64,000 bases of DNA. It comes from Antedon mediterranea (Eukaryota; Echinodermata; Crinoidea; Comatulida; Antedonidae). Positions 1 to 12,490 of this stretch are shown in pieces. The notes under the pieces are model-generated. The model worked only from the letters and a program-made list of their open reading frames with translations. It had not been told where the DNA came from and made no database searches. The DNA lies in NCBI RefSeq assembly GCF_964355755.1, contig NC_092671.1, positions 6,523,001-6,587,000 on the forward strand. Direction: 5' to 3'. Position numbers and translations under genes: made by a program. Numbering within the stretch: position 1 is the first letter of the stretch; each line of letters opens with the position of its first letter.

Positions 1-36
1 AACTAAATATTTGACATTAACCACCTGGTACAATAA

Positions 37-170
37 CCACCCGGACAATAATACTCACCCGGACAATAATACTCACCCGGACAATAATACTCACCCGGAC
101 AATAATACTCACCCGGACAATAATACTCACCCGGACAATAATACTCACCCGGACAATAATACTCACCCGG
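37..170. repeat. 18-bp tandem repeat array
   Basis: About seven to eight nearly perfect copies of an 18-bp unit (CACCCGGACAATAATACT) run head to tail with no spacers. The open frame crossing it on the minus strand is only the translation of the repeat (a six-residue PGEYYC period) and is not a gene. The array abuts a second, longer-unit array directly. It may begin outside the window. Confidence 0.93.
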
Positions 171-767
171 TAATGTAATGGACGCCATCAGTGTTTGATA
201 CACAGTACTTGTAATGTAATGGACGCCATCAGTGTTTGATACACAGTACTTGTAATGTAATGGACGCCATCAGTGTTTGATACACAGTACAGTACTTGTA
301 ATGTAATGGACGCCATCAGTGTTTGATACACAGTACTTGTAATGTAATGGACGCCATCAGTGTTTGATACACAGTACAGTACTTGTAATGTAATGGACGC
401 CATCAGTGTTTGATACACAGTACTTGTAATGTAATGGACGCCATCAGTGTTTGATACACAGTACAGTACTTGTAATGTAATGGACGCCATCATTGTTTGA
501 TACACAGTACTTGTAATGTAATGGACGCCATCATTGTTTGATACACAGTACTTGTAATGTAATGGACGCCATCATTGTTTGATACACAGTACTTGTAATG
601 TAATGGACGCCATCAGTGTTTGATACACAGTACAGTACTTGTAATGTAATGGACGCCATCAGTGTTTGATACACAGTACTTGTAATGTAATGGACGCCAT
701 CAGTGTTTGATACACAGTACTTGTAATGTAATGGACGCCATCATCATTGTTTGATACACAGTACTTG
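171..767. repeat. 41/46-bp tandem repeat array
   Basis: About fourteen copies of a 41-bp unit contain GTAATGTAATGGACGCCATC followed by a GTTTGATACACAGTACT segment. Some copies are 46 bp long because a 5-bp ACAGT piece is duplicated. Single-base variants (CAGTG versus CATTG) form sub-blocks, and the last unit has an extra CAT. This pattern suggests local expansion by unequal exchange or slippage. The open frame on the minus strand follows the repeat and is not coding. Confidence 0.93.
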
Positions 768-2385
768 TTTATAGCTCGACAGAAATAAATAGTTTACCTT
801 GTTAGTTTATATTACTGTTTACGCCTTCAATTCAATTTCAACTTTTCCCGGATTTAATGCATTTTAAATTGAGTGTAGATATTAAAAGAAATCATGGTTA
901 AATGCCTAATTTGTAGATTTATTTGTACTTTAAGTTATTGAAATTACTGTAGTATTAGTAAGAGAAAGTGAAAGTGTATAGTAATTTGAATTAAAATATT
1001 ATAGTGTAAATCGAAGGTGTATAAAGTAACACTAATTCTATTGTAGAATTATAGAAACAAATCCATCCAACACTATCCCACAAACCGCTCTGGGTCTGAC
1101 AATGGTAAACTGGGTGGTGGTGTCCGGTTGGTTTATCCGGTCTGTATCTGTAACGGCTTTCTATGACGGGGATTTTCAAACATTAATTAACGTTTTGGAT
1201 TTCTTTATAATATGTTCTTACATAAATTTTTAATGGTACAGTTATTTCTTAATTTGTATTAAAAAAAAAATTAAAATTGAGTGTGGCCCACATTTGTCAG
1301 ATACCTATCGGGTTATCCTGAATGTAATGTACTCCTGTATATCAAAACCTAATAATATAAATGTTCATCAATCGAGTGTTCATTTGTTAACATGATCACT
1401 ATAAACTTCGTTAATAATGTTTTTGTTCGTGCCTAAATGTATTTATTTGTATTTTATGGGCCATGATCCAGGGTGAAATGACAAAATCATAGGCCCTTGA
1501 CAGGTGAAAGAAGATTTATTGAGAAATGTGACACTTGCTTCCGTGCCTCTGAGCATTTTGACAGTTTAAATTAAATTGGGATGCATTCCAAACCCCATGA
1601 TTTTACATTCTATATTAAGACATTTTTTATGACAATACCCCCATTGTTACAAGAATGTATGAAGTCCTTTTATTAATATTGTTTCTTTTCTATTTAATAA
1701 CTCGTTATACTGTAATCATTTTGTAATTGATAATTCCGTGATATGTGATAAGATAACTTAAACAAGCGATTTTTTAAATTAGGACTGTGTACAATTTTGG
1801 CTTGGTTCATTGTTATTATTTTCAGCTGGTCGTCTATTTTGTTCTTATTTCATTCACAGTGTACAGTATTAGACAACAAATTTAATTAAGTTAAAAGCAA
1901 GTAAATCCTTGGCTAATGTAACAATCAACAATTTTGCATACATTTTGTTTAGCTATAATGTTTTAATATTTTCTACCGTTGTTCAGTCTGTGTCCAGATA
2001 AAGCAAGCCCAGAATCCAATGGTTAATGTACAAAATCGCTTTAAGCCAACACAGGGAGAGGCATCCTTTTCAACAAAGATGCACGTTAAAATTTGTTTTC
2101 GAATAAATTAATTGATACGCTTCTGAAACCAAGGGGAGAGCGCCAACCCCCACAGCTTAAGTGCAGATTAAGAGCTGTCTGTCCAAGTTAAAATTAAACT
2201 CGTAAATTAATCAAAAGTAAAAAGGAAATAACACTTGACTGTGGGTTTTTATAATATGGTTTCATGTCGTGTCAATTTGTTTTTCTGATTGGTTTGTTCC
2301 ATTTTTTCATCTTGCATTGTTTTAAATTCATTCGTTACCGTACCCTTTGTTTCCGCTTTATTTAAGTTACATATTGTGTAAATTC
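768..2385. other. Intergenic, no gene recognised
   Basis: AT-rich sequence with short open frames only. I see no conserved domain, no paired splice sites around coding-like sequence and no RNA gene. Near 1440-1500 there is a short CCAGGGTGAAAT segment resembling the dispersed CCAGGGAA mini-palindrome described elsewhere in this window. Confidence 0.6.
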
Positions 2386-3035
2386 AATTCAATTCAACTT
2401 TTATTTCAGACAATTGTCCGTATGGTATAATACATTACACAAAAAGAGATGAAGGAGAGAGGACCAAAACTTTTATCTATTGGTATATAATGCCTCTCTC
2501 CATTTGTAGTACATGTTTGAATCAATCAACAAATATTTATATATACAAATTAACATTCTGTTTTCGCTTTTCATTATTCTTGTAAAGGTGTGACGTTCTT
2601 TGAAATAAGTAGAACATACAAACATATTATTATTACATCATAAGTAGGAAATGTAACACAATAGAGTACAGGTAGCTATATATATGAAACAATTATATAA
2701 AATATATAGAGATGGAAGGGACGATAAACAAATTTGCACAGTGGCTGTGTGTGACAGTGGCTGTGTTTGTGTGGACTAGTACACCGGGGTAACCCCCTAC
2801 TCGTCTCGAAAGATGTACTAGGTTTTTTAAAGTGCGCATGAGCTATGTGTACACTGGACCTACGGTTTATAGTCCTTATCCGAGAAGACTCGTTCTACCA
2901 CCAGAACCATGGAGCGAGTGAGCCTCGAACCCTTGCCGATGTTATGGCTACGTAATTACGGTTCCACTGTCTTAACCGCTCGGCCACTCACTCGCCTCAC
3001 TGTCTTAACCGCTCGGCCACTCACTCACTCATTCA
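2386..3035 (-). mobile_element. tRNA-derived SINE-like element
   Basis: Read on the minus strand, 2914-2995 looks like a degenerate class II tRNA. It has a 9-bp acceptor-type stem (GCGAGTGAG with CTCACTCGC), an A-box-like TGGCCGAGCGG and a B-box-like GGTTCGAGGCT. The anticodon arm does not fold cleanly, so this is not a working tRNA. A partial second copy of the head lies at 3001-3030. To the left (downstream on the minus strand) the sequence ends in an AATTG-type microsatellite tail at 2386-2402, as expected of a SINE. The element's full length and family are inferred. Confidence 0.45.
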
Positions 3036-4064
3036 ATTATATTCATTCATAAACACATTTATTTAGTATAACATTAACAATAATAACTGGGCCTGCAAAA
3101 GTTTGTCTCATGTAGGTACAAATACAAATATGTATATTACACATGAAAAGCAATACAAACAAATAAAATAAGTAAAACAAGAAATGGATAAAATATTGAG
3201 TATAACAAAAGTTATGGTTTGACATTTACAAGAAAGGGCATTCGTGATATTTTGTCAAAATTAAGCCTAAAATACCTTTGAATTATATATTTGTCACTTG
3301 TGAAACTCCTGTAAAGAAGAAAAAGTGCATGAAAGGAACGATAAGAATAAGAGACGAATTAATTGGACAAAAATATTGAGCAAGGAGAAAATGTTGCTTT
3401 CATTTTAGGCCTAATGGTAATATTAAATTTATATGATATCCGAATAAATAATTCATCTAACGTTTTATCAACCAAACTATACGCTGATGTTTTACTCATT
3501 TACGACTACTTACAGCTACGCTTTAATATTGCAATTCGATCCGTTCCTATTACAAGTCTAATGAGAAAAAGATATGTTCAAAAGGTTTATAAAATTAGGT
3601 TGTGCGCGTGTTGCATGCTCGGAACCCCGTGCTGAGACGTCACTGCCAGCAACATCTTGTTTTCTCATAAACTTAGAACCCGTACTGAGGGTCTCTAAAG
3701 TTAATATTATAATGATGGCAACACGTATTTGGTAAATAAAAATTACACCCAATATGAAGTAGATTTGTCATTTAATAATAAATAATTTAAAACGTCAGTG
3801 TGCGGTTTTTTAATACAGTAGATTATAGATATGAATTATAGCACGTATACAAAATGTTGTTTTTCATTCGTGATGTAGGCCTACTCTACCATACTTTATT
3901 TTAATAGAAGCACAACAAGTCTGAAATCGCAAGAAAAAAATTGGGCTGAAATTTATTGTACGCAATTAATATTTGATTATAAACAAACAGAAATTGAACT
4001 TTTTTGGATTTAATAAATCAACTTTATTTAAAGATTGACATATCATAATTCGATAATAACTCGA

Positions 4065-4097
<33 letters not shown>

Positions 4098-5883
4098 AGA
4101 GTTATTGTTTATATTACCTGGAGTATCTTCAAAAGGGACTGCTTACATCCGCCTATGTTTCCACCCCTGTCTGTCGACTTGCATGTTGATTTGTTGGCTT
4201 ATTTGTTTGTGAACAGAAGTTGTTATCCGAATCTCGCCAAACTTGACCATACTGATCTGACCAAAAATCTCGACGGAGTTTGAAGTTTGGGGACAGGTTA
4301 AGGGTCAATTTCACAACCTACAAAAAAACTATATCTTTATATTTATCACCTACAGATGCATCAACTGGAGCATAATTATCCATGTTCCATCATCTAGGGG
4401 AAGGGTCAAAGGTCATATTCCACAATTTTCCAATATTGTCTAGTTCAGATTCAAAATGTTTTTATTTTATTTGAACGATACATTTTTTTTCTAACGCATT
4501 TTTCTCTAAACTGCCTTCTCCTCTCGTAAGCATGGATTCATCAACTGACCTTGGCCAATGAGTTCTGTACAGGTGCCTCTCGTTACCTGTAAATCGACAG
4601 GCCCTTTAATATTATCGTCGGCTGAGAAGCTTAGCGTTTTATGTGAGGTCATTTATCAATCTTAGTCGTAAAGTAGCAATCAATTTAAAGGAATTTATTT
4701 TAAAATTATGTATTCAAGAGCATTTTGACAGTGATAAAATGCAATGGCTCTTTCTAGATTCCTTCTATACGTAGTGTGTGTGTGTTTAAAAAATGTTTTT
4801 TTTTAATGACACTATAATTGATTATAAACAATCACTAATGCAGTAGGGCCTATGTTAATTAGAATTTAACTTGATTTAAACATAATTATTCTATGATGTC
4901 CATGATGAGTCAAGCAGCAAATGATCTATCTTTGATTATGTGGTTAGAGCACACTCTCTTCCAGGTTAGATCATAGAGAGATTAATATATCTATGGTTAG
5001 ATGAAGCACCGATGCATTTCTCCCCGTTTGACCATTGTTTTTTCCACCACAATGGTCGCTTTTGTTCTCCATGCGATGGATCTCATTGGTCTTTTAGTTC
5101 TTTACATGAGTAATGTCAATTGTGGTAAAATGGGTTTTCTTATTAACATTATACCGTTGGTAGAAAGTTGTCTGTATAGTAGATTATTTGATGTGCATCT
5201 TTAAAACATTCATTGGATGGAGTCTATCCGTACACGTGTCAATAATGATTCGTTTTCGTGGAAGCACGTTCGTGAGAATAGCTTAAGAAATCCTACTGCC
5301 AATTCAAATCATTTGTTGTGATCAGAAATCTTGATATTCTGTTGACCTGCCTAACCTCCTAGGCTAATAGTACTTATCCATCACAGTTTGTCATGACCAG
5401 CAAATGCCTGCGGTAACTACCCAGCTTCACGCGGTCTTTACTAAATCCTTGATGGATTACCAATATGGGGCTAGCTCTGTTATACTTTTATGTATTCTCC
5501 CACAACATATTAAGAATGTTAACTTGAATTGTCGATTTTTTTCAAGAAAGCTATTTAAGGTGATACTATCATGCGAACATTGCTTAATCATGTTTGTTTT
5601 CCCCAGACTCCGATGTTTTCATGCATATGCCCTAATATAGGTAGGCCTAACTATTAAAATGTACACGAATAAATGTTTAAATGACAGGCCTATACACATT
5701 ACAAGAATATATGCCAATGTCTTTTAAAGATATAACAGAAATTTCATACAGCAGGTCAACGGTTCAGTTTTAACAATATTTTCAAAGCAGTTGTAGTTAT
5801 ATTTACCTCTAGGCCTAATTGGTTAATATTGAGAAAAAGATTCAATATGCGTTTACTGCTGCATACGGTATTATTGAGGGCCA
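3036..5883. other. Intergenic, microsatellite only
   Basis: No gene is recognised. An (ATT)n microsatellite of about ten units lies at 4065-4094. The short open frames here have no recognisable domains and no coding-like context. Confidence 0.6.
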
Positions 5884-6050
5884 GTGGCCGTATTCACCAT
5901 TCACGCTTAGGCGGGAAAAACGTACCCAGAAAATCTTCTATCAAGTGAATACAAATTAAGGAAAATATTAAAGTTAGAGAAGAAATACTTATATTTAAGA
6001 GAAATATCTCACTGTAGGCCTACTTAAGTGTGATTGGTGAATACGGCCAC
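5884..6050. mobile_element. Short MITE with 21-bp inverted ends
   Basis: The left end GTGGCCGTATTCACCATTCA is mirrored at the right end by GTGATTGGTGAATACGGCCAC, giving near-perfect inverted ends around 125 bp of non-coding sequence. No clear target-site duplication is seen. A related but diverged stretch (GTATTCAAGCATTCAC, then TTTGGCGG) appears near 22456. This is best described as a miniature inverted-repeat element of unknown superfamily. Confidence 0.65.
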
Positions 6051-9000
6051 AGAATATTTTACTGTTATGAGTATATTTTGGTCAGCGGAGTTTTCTTATT
6101 AAAGGATATTTTTTATTATTATTATTAATTTTTGTTTATTAAAAAACACACCGTTTGATATCATACATAAAAAACTCCTCGATAGAAAAATGACAGAAAT
6201 AAAGAAAGAACATACTATAATACCACCGTTTCTAAAATAAACAGATTCCTTATCAAAGTATACTCTCCCCTGGTGGTAAAAACTACCAGATTATTTAATT
6301 CGTCGGATTTCGAACAAGGTCCTGAACTGATCCTAAATACCCTTAATTCGTGATTATTAGCTGGTTTAGGTCCTAGAGCGTTCTTTTAACAAAGTGTCTC
6401 CCCCTTCAGTCTTTTAATAAATGTGTCTGCCATTGAAATGTGTTAAGAAATGCATCTTTTACCTTAACACAGATGTTGAGGTCGGAAGGCGCGAAAAAGT
6501 ACTATAGTCCTATGGTCATCATTGTTGAGACCATAGACCTATATTTTAACAAAGTTTTTTTTCTTTAATGAACTTTAAAAATCAGCTATTACAAATTATT
6601 TTTTGTGTGTAAATGGTGTAATATCAATATAAAGTATATTATATTGGCGTGTTTTGAAATGTAATGATAATATAGGTAAAATTGCCTAAAAAACTATCGG
6701 ATTCTTTTTGAGATATACTGCATATATAATTCAAATTAAAATGAAAGCCCCCATGTCTATTTTATTGATGTTTTATTACTTGTATTATAATGAAATTAAT
6801 AATAATTCATGTTTCGTAAACACATTTGTATTCTGCTTTTACTGTCTACTCACTTGTAATATTATAGGCCGAAAGGTGTATTCATTCTACTGTGTTGTGC
6901 TATCTTTCTAGGCCTGGGCAATGTTGATACTTCAGACATCGCTAAAATTCCGAGAATCTGCCCTCTAGAAATAGCATATTGAATTCGAATATAGTTGTTT
7001 TCTTTAGAAAATCATTACCCCATTTCCATCGTCTATGTAAACAGTTAAAGGGAATCTATACAGTAAAGATGTAGGCCTAATGTTAAGATACCAAAACTAT
7101 ATATTTAAATAGCAATATACTTACAATATAAATACACCGTTTTGATCAGCTTCCCTGATTGTGATAAACTACACTGTATATTCTGGTACTCTATATCAAC
7201 GTGTGTTAGATTTTTTTTCTCCTTTACAAAGTAGTTTCGTAAAATTTATTTAACCAAAAATATATAACAGTTCTTAAATATTATATTGTATAATATTGTC
7301 ATTTTAATACAGTGTGATTGGAATCTTATTAAAGCGTGTACTTGTTTCTTATATATATCAGGAAATGAATAGGTGCTGCATAGGCAGGATCATTGTATAA
7401 AAATAAAACACATTTCTTGTTTCTGCCTCAAAATAGCTGTACTGTAATGTGTTTTGATGTTACCATGTAGTATAGTAAGGTATTACGAATGCCCCGTATT
7501 ACGGCCCAATTTCTACTTTTGTTTCATTTTTTTGTCACTTTTTGAGTCTTAACAACATGAAATACAAAGTTTAATACAGTTAACTGCATGACATATATTT
7601 GATTGATTGATTGATTGATTTATTCGATATTTATACATAAAAGTTAAAATATACAATGTATAAAAGAGAATACCTGGATAACCCATTAAGTTACAGTCAA
7701 CATTTACTTATTTAATTATAATACAGTACATCACTTTCATTTGCTTTATGGTTTGTACTGAAGCTGCAATATTTTTATTACTAGGCCTACTTTGTGACGC
7801 TTTGCTTGTTGAATAATATTTCAATACCATAACTTGTATATTATGTTTGTTTGATTTACTGTATTTCTCGTAATTTACGCATCTAACAATTTTCACGATA
7901 TCTAAGTTTAATCGATAGGTGATGATAAAATGCAATAGAACCCATTTGCTTTTTACATGATTACGGTTAACTTAATGTGTTTGCCAGATCCCAGCAGTCT
8001 CATTAAATAGTCATGGAAACCGAAGCCGAAGCAAAAGAAACTTCGTTTTATCCTGAAACAGACTCTTGATGTTTCTAAATTCTAGTTTAAAAAAACTACG
8101 TTGATTTTAATTATTCAGCAGACATTAATAATTTGTTAATTCTGTCGCAAAAACAGTAGCGCGCATACAGAACGTCTATAAATAGATACAACCATGTTGC
8201 ATGATACATCAAATGACAGATATTGTATCAACAATAGGCCTAAAACATTATGGAATAAATTCATATTAAGTAGTGGACATTTTTTTCAACTTTTTTTTAT
8301 TTTTTAAATTGATTTTATAATTATTGTTTAAAAATAGAGCAGATATATTTATCTTAGTATAACAAAATTATAAGTATACTATTGAGTTAATGGTTCAAAT
8401 TTAAAAAATGTCCCAAGAGCATTCATTAACTGTACAGTAGGCATATGTTCATTTGTTCTCGTTGTATGTTGTATTGCGTTATTATAATCTTACTTTTGTA
8501 GGTTTTAAACAAAATTATATATATAAAATAATAATATTTAATATATGAAAATATAAAATTTAATTGATTAAATCTAAAAAAATAGATCCACGTTTTGGTC
8601 AATCATAGAACGATTTTCAAGATCAATTACAATAAAATACAAAAAAAGAAAGTATTTAACTTAGGCCTACAGACTTTTTCGATTGAATAAAATAAAAAAA
8701 TAAACAAATAAAAATATAGGCAGCAGCAGTTACGAAATATAATCTAAAATGATAATCACACAAATAAATACAAATTAACAACGTATTAAATAATTAGCTC
8801 CTCTACTAAATTAGATAAACAAGTTTCTTTGATTAAGACCGATTGTTTGTATAAGAGGTTTAACCCTTTGATCTGGAGCATTTCCTCGATTAAGCAATAT
8901 AACAATTTGATTAAAGATTTACCGACCAACACTTTTAATTAAATTTAATCCAAACAAAATAATCATACTCAATGAAAACGAAATAATAACGAAAATAATA

Positions 9001-12000
9001 ACCTTTTTTATTATCTATATGATTTTTAGATTTAATGGAACCAGGTCTCTTCCCTGATGAAACCAATACAATTTAATTAGTAGAATTAACACTCCACTAT
9101 GATTTAAATATATATTGGCTAAAATATTCAAGTTAAAACTTACGTTATTCTTAATTGTCTAGTCTTAATCATTTTTATTAATTATAACTTCATTAATTAA
9201 TTTTTTTTTAATTTTTTTTGTTAATTTTTTTAAAATTAATATGTTTTATTCTTTTTTTAATCATAATAATATTTTGAACATGGCTGGGGGGGGGGGGGGT
9301 TGTGTTATCAATATCACTTATAGTACTTTATTGTGTCATATTCAGCCTTTGTCTATTATCTATTGTTAATGAGTGATAACTCACTTCTCTTTGATTTAAT
9401 GAGAAATTTAAACATTTTATTTCGTTTAATCAGTCGTCTATTATCACGGAGAATTTATTTCATCCATGCTATTATCTAGATCGTTTAAACTTGTTCATTT
9501 TATTTAGGCCTACATGTATTGATTTATTTAATGAGGCCTCTATCATTCTTGATATTTGTTATGACTCACCTTTTTATATATTGTATTATTGATTATTCGT
9601 TATAGGTTTTAGTAGGTTCCCCTGAATAGTGGTTGGCCGTGTGTAGTGCCACTCGTTCGTTACGAGAAATGTGTCCTAAGGAAGGAAAGAAGGAACATTA
9701 TCCTCATAAGTGCCTGTATTGGCAACCAACCTCATTCCCACGTCTCCTCATTTCTGCCATCAACAACTTAACATGTGTCCACAGACTTCAAACGCAACGC
9801 GCGTTTCGGCGTTAAATACCAATTGAACGGAACACGCAATGTTTGATTCGTTTTCAAATAGCTGTCAGCGGCATAAGAATAACTTTCTTGTTTCGTTTAA
9901 TTACCATTCAAGAGTTTAGTAATCTATTTAGAATTCGAACTATCCAAAAAACCTGAGGGTAATTTGTATCGTTGTATCAGAGACGAATGTCGACTAGTTA
10001 CCCTATAATTTCTTGGTCTGAGGCAAACATGTTTGTTATCAACACTGTTTTCTTTGACTATTACGTATAGTTCAACATCTTCTATACCTTTTTTGAAAGT
10101 TAATTATTGATATTTGAATGTAGAATCAGATTAATGTATGTCCATGGTCCATGGTACGTTAATTAACTCGTATTCACCATTTTAGTGAAAAATTAATAAT
10201 AATATATGAACAAAACTTACATTTTCTTTAATTAATTGAATTCAATACAGATGATGTTTCGTTTCATAGGTGCCGAATTTAGTTTTTATTAATTTTGACG
10301 AATTCAATTTGCCGAATTCAGTTGGGCCGAATATAGTTTGCCGAATACAGTTGCCGAATTAAAACCCACTTTTATTTAATTTCAAATGTTGTTTTCAAAG
10401 ACATTACCTGCGCTTATGACAATGGCACAGTCCGGTCTAAGCATGTTTACCTCCATGGTCTAGGCATACCTGTAGGCCTAGGTATACTGATAATGAAACA
10501 AAAAACAATTGTAACATTTCCTCTTATCTTTTATGCTTATGTTCCTTATATACCTCCATGCTTACATCCATGATTTTTCCATGGAGAAAATAGCAATTGC
10601 TTACAAAGACTCATAAAAATCACGGTGGGGTTTCCCTGTGCACAATAGACCCCTTTTGTGTTTCATCGGCTGAAACGGGAAGTGTAATGTCTTTGGCGGC
10701 TCATTATCTCATCGGATCCTTTGACTAATCCTATTATCCTAATCAAGCAGTAAATGAATAACCATCGTGGAATAACAATATTATAGTTATAACAATATTT
10801 TAAGTAGCCTATTGACACGTGGTCCCAGTAACTTGTTATCCATAGGGGTTCATGCGTTGATCACCGTGTGTAGGCCTATCAGATATATACCTCCATGACC
10901 AGATCCACTTTATGAGTTTAATAATCACCGGAGCCCTCTATCTTCCACTATAATTGTCAAATTTCTTAATCTTGAATTCTACGTATTTATTTCAGTATTT
11001 GACGTACTACATTAAAATATTTAGTATTTCTGATTTAAATTTAAATAATACTCTAAAAGAATATTTACAGTACAGTATAATAAATTATAAAACCAGTGGC
11101 GTTAAGTTTTAATAACTCCATATAATATACTAGGTTAATTCTGAAATTGTCTTATACAAATAATAATTATTTTTACCTGTTTAATTTGTTTTAATACTGT
11201 ACAGATGTATGGTACTATATCATCAATCAAAGGAAAACTTGTTGATAGTTTTAAGATTTCGCATTATTATTACACAGAAATTTCTCTTCACACTTTTAAA
11301 ATTAAGAAACAGTTTTCCTCGTTATTTGTTGCCTTCCTTTACCTTTTACACCATTTATTTTAAAATGTTGCTTCCCGCCTTAAATTAGTTGTTGGCAAGT
11401 TGCAGCTTTGGTATGGTATTAGTTCTGTTTCTATTTATTTTTAATTTTTTGTTTTATTTTTCGAGTATAAAACATTTTGAAATGCATTCCCGCTCAATAT
11501 CAGTTAATTTTGTTTTTTCTTTTTGGCTATTTCAGCATTACGTTTTTTCTAAGTGTATAAAAACAAGAAATCAAATCAAAATTGATACCACAATTTATGG
11601 TAATGCATAGACAATAAAAATACAATTTATTTATTTGAACATTTTTAACCATGTATCTTTTTCACAAATTTGAACGACAAATAAAATAAACTTTATTGTT
11701 TTTTTGTTGTTGCATAAAACAAGTGTACATTTTGCTGTTTTCTTTAATTGTATTGACGATAGATTTGAGAAGACTTTATCGGAAGTGTGAAAAACAATAC
11801 TGTTAACAAATTAGTTACAATACTTTTAGATAATTTCTACTACAAAGTTTTTAGTGAAAAAAAATGTGTATACATTGTATAGTATTGATTACATTCTTAG
11901 AATTTAGTAGGGAACAAAGGAAATTATCTTTTGTTTATTTCAAACATTGTTTTTAAAGTTGCTAACCACTCCCAACAAGTAGTGAATACAACATTATTTG

Positions 12001-12397
12001 CACGTGACTTTTATCTTCGCTAAGTTAAAACTTAATTGAGCATGCTCAGTACTGGATATCTACGCATGCTCACAAACGTTAACCTGTGTTTTGGTGACAC
12101 CGCCTGAAGTGTTTATGAAAACTTGTATTTTTGGAGTAATAGTGAGTTAGGCCATTGAATGACTGACACAGCAAATTGCTCATCAATAGTTAATTGTATC
12201 ATGATGATCTTCTGGCTAGAAATCAAGTATTTTAGCTTATGAAACTGGTCTGGAAATTAATTGTTTTAACTTTTTAATATCTACTTTATAACGGTGTAAT
12301 ACTGGAACGATACAGTGTGAAAAGCGTTTATCTTTCTATCAATTGACTGAACTTTTATTTGTGTAACTGGACTGGGGTAAACTCTTAATAATTTAAT
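6051..12397. other. Upstream intergenic region of Meox
   Basis: No gene is recognised. It contains a GATT-type microsatellite at 7597-7621 and a run of 14 G at 9286-9299. Near 8676-8710 lies a TTCGATTGAATAAAATA tail identical to the LINE tail at 15249. A small repeat cluster is listed separately. The last few hundred bases before 12398 must hold the Meox promoter and 5' UTR, but no element there is clear enough to call. Confidence 0.55.
10272..10360. repeat. GCCGAATTCAGTT-type short repeat cluster
   Basis: Five irregular copies of a motif close to TTGCCGAATTCAGTT occur within 90 bp, separated by a few bases. No coding or hairpin structure accompanies them. Confidence 0.6.
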
Positions 12398-12490
12398 ATG
12401 GAGCATCCCTTGTACGGTGGTGTAGGAGGTGCGCCAGTTCTTCATCATTATCCTGCAAGTTTACAGTCGGCTCAACATTCACCATATCAG
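12398..12490 (+). CDS. MEOX: Meox coding exon 1
   Basis: This exon has 31 codons from the ATG to a CAG|GTAAAT donor, ending in phase 0. The N-terminus MEHPLYGG resembles the conserved Mox start. The rest is rich in His, Gln, Ser and Ala. The upstream context ATTTAATATGG has an in-frame start without a long competing frame. Confidence 0.9.

Noticed and set aside
188-505. Open frame of about 105 codons on the minus strand in the first satellite
   Set aside because: It is the direct translation of the 41/46-bp tandem repeat; the period and residues repeat with the DNA, and there is no start context or domain.
171-767. CRISPR-like regular repeat array
   Set aside because: Units are contiguous with no unique spacers, and the genome is eukaryotic.
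2914-2995. Functional tRNA-Ser or tRNA-Leu gene on the minus strand
   Set aside because: The anticodon and T arms pair poorly and a SINE-like body and tail follow; treated as a SINE head instead.
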